From assembly GCA_030838025.1 (NCBI GenBank), contig JAUTXM010000129.1:1-5768 (forward strand): a stretch of 5,768 bases of DNA, in the 5' to 3' direction. Shown here piece by piece: positions 1 to 5,768 of the stretch. A program made the position numbers and the translations under genes. Under the pieces are notes generated by a model. That model worked only from the letters and a program-made list of their open reading frames with translations. It was not told where the DNA came from and searched no databases. This stretch comes from Acidimicrobiaceae bacterium (GTDB lineage Bacteria; Actinomycetota; Acidimicrobiia; Acidimicrobiales; Palsa-688). How positions within the stretch are numbered: the first letter of the stretch is position 1; every line of letters begins with the position of its first letter.

Positions 1-1
1 G

Positions 2-2002
2 TCGGGCTGGTGGCACCTCTGGTGGTCCGGGTGGCGCCCTGACGGGTTGGGCAGCGCGGGGACGGCGCCGCCCGCCCTCGCCTTGTTGGGTCTGGCGGGC
101 ACGCTCCTCCTCGGTGGTGCCGGAGTCCTGCAGAAGGTGCTCATCCTCGGTCCCCTCGTCATCGGACCGATCGGCGCCTACCGCTCCGCCAAGCCGCTCG
201 GGTCTCCGATCGCCCGGGCCGCCGTGCTCGTGGCCTACGTCGCGGTGCCGCTTCCGTTCAACGCCCTCGCCGGGGGTCGCTGGTCGGGCCTGGTGGCCTA
301 CGCCGCCGCCCCCTGGCTCTTGGCGTCGCTGTGCCGGCTGGGAGGCGACACCCCATTTGTCGCCAAGCCTCGCCGCCCCGCCCGGGTCATCGGCCTCGGG
401 CTTTTGGTCGCACTCTCGGCCGCGTTCGTTCCTGCCCTGCTGGTGGTCGTTCCCCTGATCGGCGTCGGTCTGGCCGCCGGATCGGTGCTGGCGGGGCGCC
501 CGGTTGCGGGGTTGCGGGCACTGGCGGCGTCGATTGGCGCCACCGTCGTCGCCGCCGTGCTGCTGTTTCCGTGGTCGCTCGACGTCCTGCGTTCCCGCAC
601 GTCGCTGTTCGGGGTGCCCCTGGCGTCGAGCGCCGCCCCTCGGCTGGCGGACATCCTGCGCTTCGACACCGGTCCGGTGGGCCATGGTGTCCTCAGCTGG
701 GGCCTCTTGGTGGCCGCCGCCCTTCCCCTGCTCTTCGGGCGCTCGTGGCGCCTGGCCTGGGCCAGCCGGATGTGGGGAGTGGCGCTGTGCTGCTGGCTGA
801 CGGCGTGGGCCGCAGGCCGGGGCTTCCTCCCGATTCCCATGCCCGCCCCCGAGGTGTTCCTCGCCCCCGCGGCCGCGGCCCTGGCCCTATCGGTCGGCCT
901 GGGCGCCCTCGCCTTCCGCCTCGACCTGCCCGGGTACCGGCTGGGCTGGCGCCAACTGGCGTCGATGGCCGCCGCCGTCGGGCTGGCGGCAGGATCGTTG
1001 CCGATGCTGGCTGCGGCCGGCGGGGGCCGGTGGCACCTGCCCCGCCAGGACTTCGGGAGCACCCTTTCCGTCGCCCCCGGCACGGCCTTTCGGGTGCTGT
1101 GGGTCGGCGATCCCCGCGCCCTGCCGCTCGGCTCGTGGCAGTACGAAAAGGGCGTCGGTTACGCCACCTCCCGCGACGGGGCACCCGATGCTACCGACCT
1201 GTGGCCGCCCACAGGTGCCGGCGCCACACCACTGCTGGCAACCGACCTGCACTTGGCCGCCGACCGGCTGACGACCCGGCTGGGCCATCTGCTGGCTCCC
1301 ATGGCGGTGCGCTACATCGTGCTTCCGGCCCGCACGGCACCCGTCGATGCGGGTGGCTTCGCCGTGCCGGTCCCCGCCGAGGTGTTGGCCGGCCTCGACC
1401 AGCAGACCGACCTCAAGGCTCGGCCCGCGGACACCGCGGTGCGGGTCTATGAGAACGCCGCCTGGGCACCGGGACGGGCGGTGCTCAGCCCGATTGCTGC
1501 GACGGCGGCGCACGACGCCACCGCGTCCGCCGCCAGCCAGTCGGTCGAACTGTCCGATGCCGCCCCGGCATTGGGTGCGGGCGGACCCGACGCATTCACC
1601 GGTCAGCTCCCTGGGGGCGCCCAGGCATTGGTTTCGGAGACCGATCAGCAGGGATGGCACCTCTCGGTGGCCGGGCACGGGGCCACCCGCCAGCGGGCCT
1701 TCGGGTGGGCGATGCTGTTCACCGCACCGCAGCCAGGGGGAAAGGCCTCGCTCCATTTCGTCACGCCGATCGCGGGACGGGGCCTGTTGGTGTTGGAGGC
1801 GGCGCTGTGGTTGGCCGCGATGGCCGCCCTGGTAGCCGACCGGCGCGGGCGTCGCGGTGCGGCCGCCCCGCCACCCGAGGCGCCGGTGGCGGCGGCGCTG
1901 AGCGAACCTGGGCTGCCCCTGTTCGTGGGGGTGGGATCCCACCGCCGGCCGCGACGGGTCACCGTGCCTGACACCGGCGACGACGACGAGCTGTGGACAT
2001 GA
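2..2002 (+). CDS. Envelope glycosyltransferase-type multi-pass membrane protein, C-terminal part (5' end outside window)
   Basis: The reading frame is open from base 2 with no stop, so the TTG at 47 is not a convincing start. The residues before it (Trp-rich, then RPDGLGSAGTAPP) continue the same domain. The visible 666 residues have about ten hydrophobic helices (roughly residues 23-335), a large soluble domain (about 340-590; nt 1019-1772), one more helix (about 592-612) and a tail opening with DRRGRRG. By the positive-inside rule the tail is cytoplasmic and the soluble domain is outside. The soluble domain has segments such as FRVLWVGDP, LGHLLAPMAVRYIVLP, VRVYENAAWAPGRA and AFGWAMLF. I associate these with the long C-terminal membrane region of actinobacterial family-2-type or AftD/DUF3367-like glycosyltransferases, which act in cell-envelope polysaccharide synthesis. 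That link is from memory of the family. No catalytic domain is visible, so substrate and reaction cannot be given. The TGA stop overlaps the next gene's ATG. Confidence 0.72.
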   Translation, partial: SGWWHLWWSGWRPDGLGSAGTAPPALALLGLAGTLLLGGAGVLQKVLILGPLVIGPIGAYRSAKPLGSPIARAAVLVAYVAVPLPFNALAGGRWSGLVAYAAAPWLLASLCRLGGDTPFVAKPRRPARVIGLGLLVALSAAFVPALLVVVPLIGVGLAAGSVLAGRPVAGLRALAASIGATVVAAVLLFPWSLDVLRSRTSLFGVPLASSAAPRLADILRFDTGPVGHGVLSWGLLVAAALPLLFGRSWRLAWASRMWGVALCCWLTAWAAGRGFLPIPMPAPEVFLAPAAAALALSVGLGALAFRLDLPGYRLGWRQLASMAAAVGLAAGSLPMLAAAGGGRWHLPRQDFGSTLSVAPGTAFRVLWVGDPRALPLGSWQYEKGVGYATSRDGAPDATDLWPPTGAGATPLLATDLHLAADRLTTRLGHLLAPMAVRYIVLPARTAPVDAGGFAVPVPAEVLAGLDQQTDLKARPADTAVRVYENAAWAPGRAVLSPIAATAAHDATASAASQSVELSDAAPALGAGGPDAFTGQLPGGAQALVSETDQQGWHLSVAGHGATRQRAFGWAMLFTAPQPGGKASLHFVTPIAGRGLLVLEAALWLAAMAALVADRRGRRGAAAPPPEAPVAAALSEPGLPLFVGVGSHRRPRRVTVPDTGDDDELWT

Positions 2003-3789
2003 GCGACCACGACGCCGTATCCGGTAGCGACGCCCTGGACCAGTCTGGCCGGTCCCCCGGATCGGCCTCGCCACTAGCAGCCCAGTCGTCGCCCGGGTCG
2101 TCGCCCGGGTCTTCGCCCGGGTCGTCGCCCGGGTCTTCGACCGAGTCGTCGCCGGGGTCGTCGCCGGGGTCTTCGCCCGGGTCGTCGCCTGGGTCTTCGC
2201 CCGAGTCGTCGCCTGGGTCGTCGCCGGGGTCTTCGCCTGGGTCTTTGCCTGGGTCTTTGCCTGGGTCTCGGCCGCCGAGGCCGCCAAGCCCGCCGCGGTC
2301 GGCGGCCGGTGTCGTCGTCCCGGGGCCCCGGGTCACGCGCCTGGCCGTCATCGCGGTGGTCGTGGCGGTGCTCGCCCTCTCCGCCTTCGCGGACCGGGCC
2401 TCGAAGGGTCACCCCGTGGCGGTGGCCGGGACCGCCCAGCCGGTGGCCGCGCCGGTGGGCGCCCTGTCCTCGTCGTGGTTCTGTGCCGGTCCCGTCGCCA
2501 ACCCGGCCCATCTGGCCGAAGGCCGACTGGTCATCGCCAACGCGGCCACGCGGCCCCTGCGGGGCACGGTGACGCTCATCCCCAGCACCGGTTCCCCCGT
2601 GACGCAGGACGTGCAGGTGGGACCGGCCGATCGGGTCGTCATCTCCGAGAAGACCACCGCCGCGGCGCCGTACCTCGCAGCGGTGGTCGAGCTCGACGGC
2701 GGCCAGGCGGCGGTCGAGCAGGTCGTGACCGGCACCGCGGGGACGAGCAGCACCGCGTGCGCCACGAGCGGCTCGACCCGTTGGCATTTTGCCGCTGGGA
2801 CGACGCAGGAGACCTCGACCCTGTCGATCTCGCTGCTCAACCCGTTCCCGGACGACGCCATCGCCGATCTCTCGTTCACGACCGAGCAGGGGCAGGAGAG
2901 TCCCCAGGACTTCCAGGGCATCGTGATTCCGGCCGGCACCGTGGTCGGCTTCGACCTCGGTAGCCACCTGCGCCGCCGGGCCTCGGTGGCGACCACGGTC
3001 AGCCTCCGGGTCGGCCGGGTGGCGGCGTTCGAGACCCAGACGGTGCAGGCCATGAGCGCCGCCGCTGCGGCCACCATCGCGCCGGGAACGGTGCCGTGGC
3101 CTCCGGGAGTCAGCCTCGTTCGGGGGACCCCCTCAGCGGGCACGACATGGTGGTGGCCCAGCGGTGGCGCCTCGGACGGGACTACCGAGCAGTACGTCGT
3201 GTACAACCCGGGCGACGCCGAAGCCCAGCTCTCGCTGGCGGTCGACCTTGACCAGGGCAGCGCCGACCCGTTTCAGATCACGGTCGATCCCCACGCCGTG
3301 GCGGTGGTGGCCACCAACACCGAATCCCGGATCCCCAAAGGCGTCGGGCACGCGGCCATCCTGCGCAGCACCAACGGCGTGGCCGTGGTGGCGGCACGCC
3401 TCGTGCTGTCGGTGGCGCCCGCAGGCCGGACCGGGGTGGCCCAGGTGCTTGGGAGCCGGCTGCAGTCAGGTCGCTGGCTGGTACCCGGCGACGGCGCCAC
3501 CGATTCGGTCAACCCGGCACTGGTCGTCTACAACCCGGGCCCGGCCACGGTGACCGTTTCCATCTCCTCCCTGGGCGGATCGATCACCCCCCTTGACGGG
3601 CAGGCGGCCGTGTCGGTGCCCGGACATCATCGTTACGTTCTCGAACCGAGCGAAGCGAGCGCCGGGCTGCCGGCAGCCAGCCCCCTCCTCGTCGTCGCCC
3701 AGGGCCACGGGCAGGTGGTGGTCGAGGGCGATACCACGCCGGCCAAGGGGATCGGGATCGATTCGGCCATCGGAGTCCCGCTTCCGTAG
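1999..3789 (+). CDS. DUF5719-like membrane-anchored extracytoplasmic protein with Ser-Pro-Gly repeat
   Basis: I chose the ATG at 1999, giving 596 residues. It forms an ATGA overlap with the upstream stop, and GACGAG (1985-1990) lies 8 bases before it. A GTG at 1993 would add two residues but leaves almost no spacing. Residues 1-110 are polar: residues 30-89 are fifteen four-residue units, mostly SSPG, followed by a Pro/Arg-rich stretch. One membrane helix (about 114-131) follows, with the rest expected outside the cell (type II). The outer part has repeated beta-rich units, each with an Asn-Pro or equivalent turn: ANAATRPL after WFCAGP (160-165), LLNPFPDD (N281), VVYNPGDA (Y402) and VVYNPGPA (Y511). 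A WWW cluster sits at 384-386. This layout and its position directly after the glycosyltransferase-type gene match my knowledge of DUF5719. The biochemical role is unknown; assisting export or assembly of an envelope glycan is inference. It has only two cysteines, C162 and C254, both outside. Confidence 0.8.
   Translation: MSDHDAVSGSDALDQSGRSPGSASPLAAQSSPGSSPGSSPGSSPGSSTESSPGSSPGSSPGSSPGSSPESSPGSSPGSSPGSLPGSLPGSRPPRPPSPPRSAAGVVVPGPRVTRLAVIAVVVAVLALSAFADRASKGHPVAVAGTAQPVAAPVGALSSSWFCAGPVANPAHLAEGRLVIANAATRPLRGTVTLIPSTGSPVTQDVQVGPADRVVISEKTTAAAPYLAAVVELDGGQAAVEQVVTGTAGTSSTACATSGSTRWHFAAGTTQETSTLSISLLNPFPDDAIADLSFTTEQGQESPQDFQGIVIPAGTVVGFDLGSHLRRRASVATTVSLRVGRVAAFETQTVQAMSAAAAATIAPGTVPWPPGVSLVRGTPSAGTTWWWPSGGASDGTTEQYVVYNPGDAEAQLSLAVDLDQGSADPFQITVDPHAVAVVATNTESRIPKGVGHAAILRSTNGVAVVAARLVLSVAPAGRTGVAQVLGSRLQSGRWLVPGDGATDSVNPALVVYNPGPATVTVSISSLGGSITPLDGQAAVSVPGHHRYVLEPSEASAGLPAASPLLVVAQGHGQVVVEGDTTPAKGIGIDSAIGVPLP
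2086..2265 (+). repeat. In-frame coding minisatellite: 15 x 12 bp, arranged as 3 x 60 bp
   Basis: Fifteen contiguous 12-bp units of the type TCG-TCG-CCC-GGG encode mostly Ser-Ser-Pro-Gly (residues 30-89 of the DUF5719-like protein). The units group into three 60-bp blocks: 2086-2145, 2146-2205 and 2206-2265. In the first two blocks the first codon runs TCG, TCG, TCT, TCG, TCT, and the fifth unit ends in GAG (Glu) instead of GGG. By hand count, blocks 1 and 2 differ at 4 of 60 bases and blocks 2 and 3 at 7 of 60. The third block degenerates into SLPG units with TTG codons. The 12-bp period keeps the frame, so copy-number change would alter length without breaking the gene. Confidence 0.95.
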
Positions 3790-3797
3790 CACGTCCC

Positions 3798-3824
3798 TTC
3801 GGGTGGCACCCGGCGCCACCCGAA
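3798..3824 (+). terminator. Perfect 10-bp hairpin after the DUF5719-like gene
   Basis: TTCGGGTGGC (3798-3807) and GCCACCCGAA (3815-3824) are exact reverse complements around a 7-base loop. The hairpin starts 9 bases after the TAG stop of the DUF5719-like gene. It is followed by ATTCTGTCG, with no real T run, so it is a hairpin without the classical U tract; such terminators are common in high-GC actinobacteria. It probably ends the glycosyltransferase/DUF5719 transcript. It could instead protect the 3' end of the mRNA while allowing some read-through into the next gene, which begins 54 bases further on. Confidence 0.6.
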
Positions 3825-3877
3825 ATTCTGTCGAGCCCGCGCCAGGAACATCGCGTCTTGGGCGATGATGGCGATGC

Positions 3878-4327
3878 ATGTCTCGTTTCATCGTCGCCAT
3901 GGCGCTCGTCGTCGGGGCCGGGATCATCGCCGCTGCCCTGCGGCGGCGCCGGCCTGAGCCCCCGACCCAATCCGCCTGGGCGGTGCCCTCGCAGCTGGAC
4001 CGGGCCGACTTCGACCAGCCCGGGACCCCGTGGCTGGTGGTCGTGTTCTCGTCGACCACCTGTACGTCGTGCCGGCAGGCGATCGCCAAGGCATCGGTCC
4101 TGGCCAGCCCCGAGGTGGCGGTCCAGGACGTGGCCTTCCAGACGCGCCCGGATCTGCACGAGCGCTACGCCATCGAAGCCGCGCCCACCATCGTGATCGC
4201 CGACCCCGAGGGCGTGGTGCGGGCCAGTTTCGTCAGCACGCCGACCGCGACCGATCTATGGGCCGCGGTGGCCGAGGCCCGCTATCCCGGCAGCACGCCG
4301 GAATGCGACCACCACACCGGCACGTAG
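3878..4327 (+). CDS. Membrane-anchored thioredoxin-fold protein, CTSC active site
   Basis: This 149-residue protein has a hydrophobic helix at residues 4-21, then RRRR (22-25) and a Pro-rich linker. A thioredoxin-like domain runs from about residue 38 to 135. The fold is supported by the strand PWLVVVFSS running into T-C62-T-S-C65, and by A-P103-T, the usual cis-proline site before a strand (TIVIAD). Both redox cysteines and the proline are intact, so a thiol-disulfide role is likely, but the partner is unknown. CTSC differs from CGPC of thioredoxins and from typical Dsb motifs. A third cysteine lies at the C-terminus in ECDHH (C143). The start is fixed by an in-frame TGA at 3866-3868, leaving ATG 3878 as first choice; no good Shine-Dalgarno precedes it, and Met8 (3899) is the alternative. 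It shares the strand of the two upstream genes but lies after a hairpin, and it is convergent with ftsH. Confidence 0.85.
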   Translation: MSRFIVAMALVVGAGIIAAALRRRRPEPPTQSAWAVPSQLDRADFDQPGTPWLVVVFSSTTCTSCRQAIAKASVLASPEVAVQDVAFQTRPDLHERYAIEAAPTIVIADPEGVVRASFVSTPTATDLWAAVAEARYPGSTPECDHHTGT

Positions 4328-4339
4328 CTCACCGGCTTC

Positions 4340-4363
4340 CCGGGCCGCCCAGGTGTCGCCCGG
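4340..4363. terminator. Weak hairpin between convergent genes, possible shared terminator
   Basis: CCGGGC (4340-4345) pairs with GCCCGG (4358-4363) around a 12-base loop, 12 bases after the stop of the thioredoxin-fold gene. It is symmetrical, so it could act on either strand. The stem is short, no T run follows on either side, and GC-rich DNA yields such arms by chance. A second, shorter arm pair (CGCGC at 4425-4429 and GCGCG at 4436-4440) overlaps the ftsH stop codon. Neither is strong. Confidence 0.22.
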
Positions 4364-4384
4364 CTGTCACGTCTCCTGGCGGCA

Positions 4385-4419
4385 CCCAGGGTCAGGCGTA
4401 GAGACGCCCAGGGTCAGGC
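4385..4419. repeat. 13-bp direct repeat in the convergent intergenic gap
   Basis: CCCAGGGTCAGGC occurs at 4385-4397 and again at 4407-4419, exact in both copies, with 9 bases between them (period 22). It lies between the stops of the thioredoxin-fold gene and ftsH, in a 105-base gap with no gene. It may be a small local duplication or a paired binding site; nothing else in the window matches it. Confidence 0.7.
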
Positions 4420-4432
4420 CCGCTCGCGCCCG

Positions 4433-5767
4433 CTAGCGCGGTTGCCAGGAAGACGATGGCAGGGACGGTGCCGGGGCCTGCGACGGGGTGGCCTCGGAGT
4501 CGTGGCCGTTCTCGATGGCGATCTCGGCGAAATGGGGAACCTCGGTGTACTCCTCGTGCACCGGCCGCCCGTAGGCGGCGTCCACCAGCCGCCCCACCTC
4601 GGCGCCGTCGATCGTCTCCTTCTCGAGCAGCGCGTTGGCGACCGATCCCAACCCGTCGCGATGCTCCTTGAGCAGGCGGTTGGCCCGGCTCTCCTGCTCC
4701 CGCAGGATGCGCTCGACCTCCTCGTCGATGACTCGGGAGGTGACGTCGCTGTAGTCGCGCGTGTGCATGAGGTCCTCGCCGAGGAACACGGCGCCCTCGG
4801 AACCCCACGCCATGGGCCCGACCCGCTCGCTCATGCCCCACTCGCGCACCATCTTGCGGGCCAGTTCGGTCGCCCGCTGCAGGTCGTTGCTGGCTCCGGT
4901 CGACAAACTGCCGAGCATCTCCTGCTCGGCGCAGCGGCCGCCCATCATGACGCAGAGCGTGTCCTCGACGTACTCCCGCGACAGGGCGTGGCGCTCCTCC
5001 ACCGGTAGCTGTTGGGTGACGCCCAGCGCCATCCCCGTCGGCAGGATCGTCACCTTGTGCACCGGGTCGGCGTCGGGCAGCACGTACGCCAGCACGGCGT
5101 GGCCACCCTCGTGGTAAGCGGTGGCGTTCTTCTCCTTGTCCGACAGGACCGTCGACTCGCGCCGCTGGCCCATGAGGACCCGGTCGCGGGCGGCCTCGAA
5201 GTCGATCATCTCGACCGCGTCGGCGTTGCGGCGCACCGCGTGGAGGGCGGCCTCGTTGACCAGGTTGGACAGGTCGGCGCCGCTCATGCCGGGCGTCCCC
5301 CGGGCCACGAGCTGCAGGTCGACATCACCCGCCATCCGCTTGTCCTTGGAGTGAACCTGCAGGATCGGGAGGCGTTCCTCGAGGTCGGGGAGCGGCACCA
5401 CGATCTGGCGGTCGAAACGGCCCGGCCGCAGCAACGCCGGATCGAGGATGTCGGGCCGGTTGGTGGCGGCCATCATGACGATCCCCTCGGTCGTCTCGAA
5501 GCCGTCCATCTCGGCCAGCATCTGGTTGAGCGTCTGCTCCCGCTCGTCGTGGCCACCGCCGAGGCCGGCGCCGCGTTTGCGGTTGATCGAGTCGATCTCG
5601 TCCACGAAGATGATGGCCGGGGCCTGCTTGCGGGCGGTCTGGAACAGATCCCGCACCCGGGAGGCGCCCACCCCGACGAACATCTCCATGAAGTCAGAGC
5701 CGGTGACCGACAGGAACGGCACACCCGCTTCGCCGGCCACGGCCCGGGCCAGCAGGGTCTTGCCGGT
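4433..5767 (-). CDS. ftsH: ATP-dependent zinc metalloprotease FtsH (N-terminus outside window)
   Basis: FtsH is a hexameric, membrane-anchored AAA+ protease that unfolds and degrades misfolded membrane proteins and short-lived regulators on the cytoplasmic side. The visible 444 residues begin inside Walker A (TGKT, 5756-5767) and run to a TAG at 4433-4435. In order they show the pore-loop segment MFVGVGA, Walker B IIFVDEID (5591-5614), the second region of homology with both arginines of RPGRFDR (ending near 5408), the zinc site HEGGH (5099-5113), and the third zinc ligand Asp in STGASNDL (4883-4885). All catalytic residues in view are intact. The GTG at 5738-5740 is not a start, because coding continues upstream in frame. 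About 200 residues, including the membrane helices usual for the family, lie beyond the edge. The last 35 or so residues form an acidic, then Ser/Pro-rich, probably disordered tail. The gene converges on the thioredoxin-fold gene. Confidence 0.97.
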   Translation of the reverse strand, partial: TGKTLLARAVAGEAGVPFLSVTGSDFMEMFVGVGASRVRDLFQTARKQAPAIIFVDEIDSINRKRGAGLGGGHDEREQTLNQMLAEMDGFETTEGIVMMAATNRPDILDPALLRPGRFDRQIVVPLPDLEERLPILQVHSKDKRMAGDVDLQLVARGTPGMSGADLSNLVNEAALHAVRRNADAVEMIDFEAARDRVLMGQRRESTVLSDKEKNATAYHEGGHAVLAYVLPDADPVHKVTILPTGMALGVTQQLPVEERHALSREYVEDTLCVMMGGRCAEQEMLGSLSTGASNDLQRATELARKMVREWGMSERVGPMAWGSEGAVFLGEDLMHTRDYSDVTSRVIDEEVERILREQESRANRLLKEHRDGLGSVANALLEKETIDGAEVGRLVDAAYGRPVHEEYTEVPHFAEIAIENGHDSEATPSQAPAPSLPSSSWQPR

Positions 5768-5768
5768 T

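Noticed and set aside
47..49. TTG at 47 as the start of the first gene
   Set aside because: The frame is open to the window edge, and the upstream residues (Trp-rich, leading into RPDG) look like part of the same domain, so the gene starts before the window.
331..1452. A 373-codon plus-strand frame overlapping the membrane protein gene
   Set aside because: It is Arg/Pro/Gly-rich with no helices or motifs and is fully covered by the better-supported frame.
887..2287. A 466-codon minus-strand frame with Lys/Thr/Ala repeats
   Set aside because: It lies fully antisense to the membrane protein gene and to the Ser-Pro-Gly repeat; its low-complexity start is simply the minisatellite read backward. 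The plus-strand frames show membrane helices, family-like motifs and a clean gene junction.
2074..2967. A 297-codon minus-strand frame rich in Arg/Pro opposite the DUF5719-like gene
   Set aside because: Arg/Gly/Pro-rich content with no recognisable domain is typical of the non-coding strand in very GC-rich genes.
3647..3660. GAGCGAAGCGAGC-type palindromic motif resembling a dispersed repeat
   Set aside because: It is within the coding region, codes for ordinary residues (PSEAS), and occurs only once here.
3825..3877. Promoter for the thioredoxin-fold gene
   Set aside because: I found no convincing -35/-10 pair with suitable spacing, so it is not listed.
4442..5008. A 188-codon plus-strand frame opposite the ftsH 3' end
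   Set aside because: It is antisense to an unmistakable FtsH with intact catalytic motifs; high-GC shadow frame.
5738..5740. GTG as the start of ftsH
   Set aside because: It would remove Walker A; the codons before it read TGKTLLARA in the same frame.

Overview
The window is very GC-rich DNA with G/C-biased third codon positions throughout. It comes from a high-GC actinobacterium. The set of genes (a large envelope glycosyltransferase-type membrane protein, a DUF5719-like protein, a small membrane-anchored thioredoxin-fold protein, and an actinobacterial-type FtsH) would suit the class Acidimicrobiia or a relative. That class assignment is inference from protein style, not from a search.

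Layout. (1) Positions 2-2002, + strand: the 3' part of a long membrane protein gene, open at the left edge. It shows about ten hydrophobic segments, a large non-cytoplasmic domain, one last membrane helix and an Arg-rich tail. (2) Positions 1999-3789, + strand: a 596-aa DUF5719-like protein, joined to gene 1 by a 4-base ATGA overlap. It has a cytoplasmic Ser-Pro-Gly tandem repeat, one membrane helix, and a long extracytoplasmic region of repeated beta-type units. (3) Positions 3798-3824: a perfect 10-bp hairpin just after its stop, a probable terminator. (4) Positions 3878-4327, + strand: a 149-aa thioredoxin-fold protein with a CTSC active site and an N-terminal anchor. (5) Positions 4328-4432: a convergent intergenic gap holding a 13-bp direct repeat and weak hairpins. 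(6) Positions 4433-5767, - strand: most of ftsH, cut by the right edge inside the Walker A motif.

Genes 1 and 2 are translationally coupled and both place large domains outside the membrane, so they probably act together in building or modifying a cell-envelope glycan. The thioredoxin-fold gene lies on the same strand but after the hairpin, so it may be a separate unit. FtsH is a membrane quality-control protease transcribed toward the other three.

I see no RNA genes, insertion sequences, CRISPR arrays or phage genes. The most unusual sequence feature is the 180-bp coding minisatellite at the start of gene 2. It has a 12-bp unit nested in a 60-bp higher-order unit. I found no clear sign of a wholly new system. 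The items worth following up are this repeat, the coupled gene pair, and the odd topology of the thioredoxin-fold protein.
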